Source: Methanothrix sp.
GTDB lineage: Archaea; Halobacteriota; Methanosarcinia; Methanotrichales; Methanotrichaceae
Length of the DNA: 48,219 bases
Direction: 5' to 3'
NCBI GenBank assembly: GCA_018052825.1
Contig: JAGPMN010000007.1
Span: forward strand, 1 to 48,219
The notes below the pieces were generated by a model, which was not told the origin of the DNA, ran no database searches, and saw only the letters and a list, made by a program, of their open reading frames with translations. Shown piece after piece: positions 43,897-48,219 of this stretch; position 1 is the stretch's first letter; the number at the start of each line of letters is the position of its first letter. Position numbers and translations under genes: made by a program.

Positions 43897-45642
43897 TTAT
43901 CCGCTTTTCCGCTGCTGGCCATCTGAAGAGCCGAAGCCGCCTCTGCCTCTCTGTCCCCGGTAGAGGGAGATTATGCGCTGCAGGCCGTCCGCCTCGTCCA
44001 GAGATTTGTCGTCCCGGACTCTCACGAGCCTGGGAAAGCGCAGGGCGTAGCCCGATGAGTAGTTAGGGCTCTTCTGGATCTCCTCGTAGGCCACCTCGAA
44101 GATCACAGCCGGCTTGATCTCCATCTCCAGCTCCTTCTCGGCAATCACCAGCTCCCGGAACATCTCCGTCAGCTCGGATAGAGCCTCATCGGTCAGGCCC
44201 GTGGCCACCCAGCCCACATCCAGGAGGTCGCCGGTCTCTTCATCCCGGCAGGCCAGGCGGTAGGAGCCGAAGAGGCTCGCCCTCCTGCCTTCGCCCCATT
44301 TGGCTCCGATCACCACCAGGTCCAGGGTCTCCATGACAGGCTTGATCTTCAGCCAGTTCTTGCCCCTCTTGCCCGGCGTATAAACCGAGAGGGGATTTTT
44401 GAGTATCAGCCCCTCGTGTCCGGCATCAAGCGCCTGCCGGTAGGCCCTCTCCGCCTCCTCGGCGCTGGCTGAGAGGATCTGGCCGGCCAGCATCTCCTGC
44501 CCTGCGACCCTCTCCAGGCGGGCTCTTCTCTCCATGAGTGGCAGGTCCACCAGGCTCTCTCCGTCCAGGTAGATCAGGTCGAAGAGGAAGAGCCGCAGGG
44601 GGATTTCTGCAGCCAGCTTTTGCACATTGTACTTTCTTCTAAAGCGCTTCAGTATCTGCTGGAAGGCCAGGGGCCGGCCGTCGCCTCCTACGGCCACCGC
44701 CTCACCGTCCAGTATGGCGCTCTCTGCCCGGATGGACAATGCCGCCTGCACTATCTCCGGCAGTGATGCAGTGACGTTCTCGAGCCTGCGGGAGAATACC
44801 CGAATTCTATCTCCCTCTTTGTGGATCTGCACCCTGGCCCCGTCATACTTCCACTCTATGGCAGCAGTGCCTATCTCTCCGAGCGCGGCGGAAATGCTCT
44901 CCCCAATCTGGGCCAGCATCATCTTAATTGGGTGGTTGATCATGACCGAAAGCTCTTTGAGGCTCCCCCTCCGGGCACTCACAGCCACCAGGCCCATGTC
45001 GTTGGTCAGGTTGTAGGCCCTCTCCACAGCCTGCTCATCAGCTCCCTGACCGGCAAAGGCTCTGGCCAGGGCATCGCGCAGGCCGCCCTCTCCCACCCCG
45101 ATCCTCATGTCCTCTATAGCCAGGCGGGCGATGTAGCGCGCCTCAAGTGGGCCGGCCTGGGAGAAGAGGTATTGCAGGTTCTTGACCTTGATATCCTGGC
45201 TCTTCTTGCCTGAGGCGCGGGCTATAGCCGAAAGCCTTGAGTAGACCTCTTTGATGGATAGGCCCTCGCCCTCTGCACGGCCGGCCTTTGCTGTCCCCCT
45301 GGCAGCAAAAAATGCGGCCAGGCCGAGAGGCCTTCTCTTCTCGACTATGGCTGCGGCCACAGCCCCCGGATCTCCTGTGGCGCGCAGCATATCGTATATC
45401 TGCTCAGCCTGGCAGCCGCAGGCCCTGGCCAGGCCCTCGTAGAGGATGCTGGGGCCGACCCCCAGGTCCAGGTCGAGGTCCGGGGGGAATACGCGGCCCA
45501 TGATGAAGCGAGAGGCTATCGCCAGCTCGTCATCCTCCTCCAGTCCCGCGAGGAATGCAGCGACCAGATCGATCTTTTCCAGGGTGCCGGAGACCGCCTC
45601 CACCCGGGAGCAGAGATCTGCGAAGGCGAGAAAGCTGGTCAT
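43897..45642 (-). CDS. lig: ATP-dependent DNA ligase
   Basis: Seals nicks in DNA during replication and repair. At 581 residues it is typical of archaeal replicative ligases. The N-terminal DNA-binding domain covers ~1-220. The adenylated lysine is Lys265 in motif I (EWKYDGARVQIHK), with motif III LFLFDLIYLDG, motif IV EGLILKNP and motif V KRGKNWLKIKP in order. The C-terminal OB-fold ends with RFPRLVRVRDDKSLDEADGL. The final ~20 residues are Gly/Gln/Arg-rich. It sits between homoserine dehydrogenase (24 bp) and hisD (15 bp), so it appears to share a transcript with amino-acid biosynthesis genes. Confidence 0.96.
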   Translation of the reverse strand: MTSFLAFADLCSRVEAVSGTLEKIDLVAAFLAGLEEDDELAIASRFIMGRVFPPDLDLDLGVGPSILYEGLARACGCQAEQIYDMLRATGDPGAVAAAIVEKRRPLGLAAFFAARGTAKAGRAEGEGLSIKEVYSRLSAIARASGKKSQDIKVKNLQYLFSQAGPLEARYIARLAIEDMRIGVGEGGLRDALARAFAGQGADEQAVERAYNLTNDMGLVAVSARRGSLKELSVMINHPIKMMLAQIGESISAALGEIGTAAIEWKYDGARVQIHKEGDRIRVFSRRLENVTASLPEIVQAALSIRAESAILDGEAVAVGGDGRPLAFQQILKRFRRKYNVQKLAAEIPLRLFLFDLIYLDGESLVDLPLMERRARLERVAGQEMLAGQILSASAEEAERAYRQALDAGHEGLILKNPLSVYTPGKRGKNWLKIKPVMETLDLVVIGAKWGEGRRASLFGSYRLACRDEETGDLLDVGWVATGLTDEALSELTEMFRELVIAEKELEMEIKPAVIFEVAYEEIQKSPNYSSGYALRFPRLVRVRDDKSLDEADGLQRIISLYRGQRGRGGFGSSDGQQRKSG

Positions 45643-45666
45643 CTCCGTTTCATCCTTCCAGGATAT

Positions 45667-46674
45667 TCAGAATATGGCATCAATGCGCTTGGTTCTGTAG
45701 ATGCTGATGATGTCCGTCAGAATGGCAGATGCGGTCTCGATGGAGCCGGCTCCGAGGCCGGATACGGTTATGGTTCCGGACAGGTCTGTATAGATGGCCG
45801 CCGAGTTAAGGGTTCCGGCCACGGATATGGGGCTGTCCAGGGGCACCAGCGTCGGCCGCACTGTCAGTGCCGGCACGTCGCCTATGAGCTTGATGGCGTA
45901 GCCTCTCTTCCTGGCCAGGGCCAGGGCCTCCGGCGTCACCCCGGTGATGCCTGTCACATCCACATCGCTGTACTTGACGTTCATGTTGAATACTGAGTTG
46001 GCCAGTATGACCACCTTTCCTGCGGTGTCCACACCCTCCACATCGTAGCTTGGATCGGCCTCGGCTATGCCCAGGTCCTGAGCCTCGGATAGGGCATGGG
46101 TGTAGGGAATTCCCTCCTCGGCCATGCGGGTTAGGATATAGTTGCAGGTGCCGTTGAATATGCCCCGGATGCCGAGGATGGTGTTGCCGACCAGCGTTCT
46201 CTCCACCAGGCTGATGAGGGGCATGGTGCCGCCCACAGTGGCCTCGAACTTCAGCATCACTCCGGCCTCCTCTGCCATCCTCTTGAGCCGGCTGTAGGCT
46301 ACCACCAGCGGGCCCTTGTTTGATGTCACCACGTGCTTGCCGCTGGAGAGGGCCGCCTCCATGTGCCCCAGCCCAGGCTGGCCGTGCACGATATTGGTTG
46401 GGGTGACCTCTATCACCAGGTCGGAGGGTATGGCCTCGATGGCCTCTTTGCCCTTCATGCTGTGGGTGGCCACACTGGCCAGGGTCTTCTCCTTCAGGAT
46501 CTTGTCTGCGTCCACTCCCTCCTCGGCAAGGACTGTTCCGGTATGGTCTGTGACGCTGATCAGCTTAAGGTTCAGGCCCATATCGTACAGCATCTTCTTC
46601 TTTCTGTTGAGCACATCCACCACGCCGTGGCCCACGATGCCGTAGCCCACCAGGGAGACCTTGACGTCCCTCAT
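45667..46674 (-). CDS. hom: Homoserine dehydrogenase
   Basis: Reduces aspartate semialdehyde to homoserine on the way to threonine and methionine. The 335 residues comprise an NAD(P)-binding N-terminus (VSLVGYGIVGHGVVDVL), the conserved TSNKGPLV motif with the catalytic-region Lys (about residue 119), and the substrate domain with GIFNGTCNYILTRM and DVEGVDTAGK. The C-terminal ACT domain found in longer homologues is missing. Instead, a separate ACT protein is encoded directly upstream: its TAG is immediately followed by this ATG. Confidence 0.94.
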   Translation of the reverse strand: MRDVKVSLVGYGIVGHGVVDVLNRKKKMLYDMGLNLKLISVTDHTGTVLAEEGVDADKILKEKTLASVATHSMKGKEAIEAIPSDLVIEVTPTNIVHGQPGLGHMEAALSSGKHVVTSNKGPLVVAYSRLKRMAEEAGVMLKFEATVGGTMPLISLVERTLVGNTILGIRGIFNGTCNYILTRMAEEGIPYTHALSEAQDLGIAEADPSYDVEGVDTAGKVVILANSVFNMNVKYSDVDVTGITGVTPEALALARKRGYAIKLIGDVPALTVRPTLVPLDSPISVAGTLNSAAIYTDLSGTITVSGLGAGSIETASAILTDIISIYRTKRIDAIF

Positions 46675-47181
46675 CTAGACCGCCTCGGTCTCAATGGGCT
46701 CGATGACAAGGAGCTTCTTTTCAGCTCCGACTTCGCGCAGGATGGATAGGGCCTTCTGAATCTCGGCCTTGCCTGTGGCCTGGATTTTGAGGAAGGCAGT
46801 GGAGGGCTCGTTCACGCCTGTCATGGATAGGGTGAGGTCCATGACCTCGGCAAAGCCTGTGGAGTCGATGCGGTTGATGGTGTCGCCCAGGTCGCTGTCC
46901 AGAACATGGCCTACCAGCACCACTGATACGGCCTCTATGAGGCGGTCCTCGCCCGCACGCACAACGGAGATCCCGCTCTCCTTTAGCTGGGCTTTTAATG
47001 TATCTATCTTGGAGCTGTCCATCTCAACCACGAATCGAACGGGGATCATGCCGCGGGGCGTCTTTCTTTCCCTGTGGTGAACCACGCTGATGATGTTGGC
47101 CTTGTTGTCCCGCAGGGGCTGCAGGGCCAGCAGAAGCTGTCCTGGTATGTCCTGAAGCTCTAAATCCATGGAAAGTCGCAT
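46675..47181 (-). CDS. ACT-domain amino-acid-binding regulatory protein
   Basis: A 168-residue protein with an N-terminal ACT domain (about 1-75: LELQDIPGQLLLALQPLRDN, ANIISVVHHRE, FVVEMDSS) and a second similar alpha/beta half (VVLVGHVLDSDLGDTINRID ... LKIQATGKAEIQKALSIL). ACT domains bind amino acids. As its stop codon abuts homoserine dehydrogenase, which lacks its own ACT domain here, it is likely to confer feedback control on that enzyme (inference). The ATG at 47181 has GAGGAATG just upstream; the 47193 and 47268 starts are less likely. Confidence 0.85.
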   Translation of the reverse strand: MRLSMDLELQDIPGQLLLALQPLRDNKANIISVVHHRERKTPRGMIPVRFVVEMDSSKIDTLKAQLKESGISVVRAGEDRLIEAVSVVLVGHVLDSDLGDTINRIDSTGFAEVMDLTLSMTGVNEPSTAFLKIQATGKAEIQKALSILREVGAEKKLLVIEPIETEAV

Positions 47182-47298
47182 AGCATTCCTCATAATTTGC
47201 TGAGGGTGTGGTTTGTGTGATGGGAAATAAAGGTTTGTGTGAGTCTCTTTTATTTGGATGGAAATCACTATATTTAGTTTGTACTTATTTAACCTGCA

Positions 47299-47579
47299 TT
47301 CCGCACTTTGAGTTCTGGATTTAGTATTTTTGCCGCTACCGATTTAGTTAATTAAATGAAAATATTTTAATTAATTAGGATTTTCTTGCTAGATAATTTT
47401 ACACTATGTTGGTTTGGACCGATTTTCTCTTGAGGGATAAGATGGCAAAAAGGTCCTCTCAATTGACGCGATATGGCAAGCAAATAAATTATTAATGTAT
47501 ATAAATATTGCAAATTATGATTATATTTAAGAAATCGTTAGCGGGAAAAATACTCAGTTTAGAAAGTTAAAGTGCGGAA
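47299..47579. repeat. Possible 281-bp MITE
   Basis: TTCCGCACTTT (47299-47309) and AAAGTGCGGAA (47569-47579) are perfect 11-bp inverted repeats, 14 of 16 if extended inward. They bracket AT-rich DNA with no credible gene. No target duplication is evident. The layout matches a miniature inverted-repeat element, but only one copy is seen here. Confidence 0.4.
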
Positions 47580-47798
47580 GGTGGGTTTAATATTATCGCA
47601 ACTAATAATTTGATAAAATATCAATATAATAAATGCTACAACACAAATATAAGCAATCAAACACAACTCGCAGAGACAAGCTACTATTGATACTCCGGAT
47701 AGTATAATAATTATAAAAGATGCTCGATATTTTATTTTGCCTTCTCGTATTTTATCAAAATTACTTCCTATTAATACATAGGGAGCGCGGAGGGTCAC
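47559..47798 (-). CDS. Doubtful small membrane protein, 79 aa
   Basis: The GTG-started frame encodes two adjacent hydrophobic stretches (FIIIILSGVSIVACLCEL and LIAYICVVAFIILIFYQI) with a short basic N-terminus. It is very AT-rich, its stop lies inside the right arm of the 281-bp inverted-repeat region, and no ribosome-binding site is obvious. It may be chance hydrophobicity in AT-rich DNA or the end of a laterally acquired gene. Not recognised. Confidence 0.25.
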   Translation of the reverse strand: MTLRAPYVLIGSNFDKIREGKIKYRASFIIIILSGVSIVACLCELCLIAYICVVAFIILIFYQIISCDNIKPTFRTLTF

Positions 47799-47803
47799 GA
47801 ATT

Positions 47804-47823
47804 CCCCGACTTTCAGGTCGGGG
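47804..47823 (+). mobile_element. IS200/IS605-like end hairpin, orphan
   Basis: CCCCGAC-TTTCAG-GTCGGGG is a 7-bp stem in a context (GAATTCCCCGAC...GTCGGGGATGAAGT) that closely resembles the right-end hairpins of IS200/IS605 elements and tnpB genes in archaea. No tnpA or tnpB frame is adjacent, so it would be a solo end left after decay. Confidence 0.4.
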
Positions 47824-47858
47824 ATGAAGTGAACCCTCGCCCAGTATTTTGTTTTCTC

Positions 47859-47972
47859 GTATGTGTTTAGGTGCTTGAGAGTAGGTCGGAAGATGCTGAT
47901 TCAATCCGGGCGTGATTAATATAAATTGACATGCATCTAATAAATAAACGATATCGTTAGACTATGCTCGCC
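47859..47972 (+). repeat. 114-bp dispersed direct repeat, copy 2
   Basis: Second copy of the repeat at 31418-31531, with about nine to ten substitutions and no gaps. The internal TTAATATAAATTG TATA-like element is conserved. No gene follows here within 150 bp; the next feature is the IS5-family end at 48006. Confidence 0.75.
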
Positions 47973-48005
47973 GGTAGTGTACCTTAACTAAGTTTATATG
48001 CCTTC

Positions 48006-48219
48006 GAGGATTCCTAATTACTTCAGGTCTCCTATCAGATATACGGCTCGGCCAACGATTCAACCATTTTTCCGCTCTTCAGACGCCAAATTTCCTTGAT
48101 TAACCATCTTTTTCGGTTATTCTTCGACAGCTACCGCTCATCTTAGATGATATTCGCTTTTTTCAGTGTGCAGAGCTGATATAGGTTAAAAGTGAATGCA
48201 GCGGCCATCATTTTGACAC
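48006..48219 (-). mobile_element. IS5-family element, partial at window edge
   Basis: Begins at GAGGATTCCTA (48006-48016), the same terminal sequence found inverted at the end of the truncated IS5 copy (41185-41195). The transposase 3' end follows, and the rest lies beyond the window. Confidence 0.6.
48143..48217 (-). CDS. IS5-family transposase, C-terminal end (partial)
   Basis: Only the last 24 codons are present: VKMMAAAFTFNLYQLCTLKK followed by ANII and stop. The A-F-x-F-N-L-Y-Q-L-x-T-L-K-K pattern is the usual C-terminus of IS5-family transposases in methanogens. The gene continues beyond the right edge, so intactness cannot be judged. Confidence 0.55.
   Translation of the reverse strand, partial: VKMMAAAFTFNLYQLCTLKKANII

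Overview
The window looks like chromosomal DNA of a methanogenic archaeon, most likely a moderately GC-rich member of the Methanotrichaceae (Methanothrix/Methanosaeta) or a close relative. This is inference from gene content. Archaeal information-processing genes are present: aRF1, SRP54, exosome Csl4, RNA polymerase subunit L and the DP2 subunit of DNA polymerase D. Methanogen-specific genes are also present: phosphoseryl-tRNA synthetase SepRS and methanogenesis markers 2 and 4/MtxX. Many genes encode secreted proteins of the kind common in Methanosarcinales, including beta-helix, pentapeptide, DNRLRE-like and vWA-SdrB proteins. Promoters look archaeal: TATA boxes lie about 25-30 bp before the start, often giving leaderless or very short leaders. 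I found no rRNA, tRNA or CRISPR array.

Layout. 0.1-4.2 kb: a secreted TPR protein, then the divergent repair genes ogg and uvrB, followed by a decayed MATE transporter fragment. 4.4-6.3 kb: a small secreted protein and a long, bacterial-style HMG-CoA synthase. 6.5-12.0 kb: a compact minus-strand operon read prf1 > UPF0201 > TIM-barrel isomerase > translin > sepS > rpiA, with gaps or overlaps of about 1-25 bp. 12.1-19.0 kb (plus strand): a large tail-anchored TPR protein, a METTL5-like rRNA methyltransferase, csl4-rpoL, and a P2-type cation ATPase with altered ion-site motifs. 19-29.3 kb: many small secreted proteins interleaved with a GIY-YIG-like DUF123 protein, ogt and srp54. These include three tandem paralogous secreted proteins, and a pentapeptide protein overlapping a frameshifted parallel beta-helix protein. 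29.4-31.2 kb: mmp2-mtxX.

31.2-33.3 kb is an AT-rich accessory island. It carries a 114-bp dispersed repeat, a secreted precursor ending in a 14-cysteine, 7-tryptophan tail (the best candidate here for an undescribed system, perhaps an archaeocin-like peptide), and a transposase-like remnant. 33.3-39.5 kb returns to core DNA with a PPC/DUF296 protein, polC (DP2), a DNRLRE-like surface protein, a DUF457 membrane hydrolase and a 26-residue membrane micro-ORF. 39.5-41.2 kb is an insertion-sequence graveyard: a complete but decayed IS1-family element with 12-bp terminal repeats abuts a truncated IS5-family element. 41.3-47.2 kb carries a vWA surface protein and the minus-strand run ACT protein > homoserine dehydrogenase > DNA ligase > hisD. 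47.2-48.2 kb is a second AT-rich island with a possible 281-bp MITE, an IS200/IS605-like end hairpin, the second copy of the 114-bp repeat, and one end of another IS5-family element leaving the window.

Two repeat families seen here do not match anything I can name: the 114-bp repeat with an internal TATA box, and a 50-bp element of the form GGCAAAAGTC-N30-GACYTTTGCC found twice about 3 kb apart.
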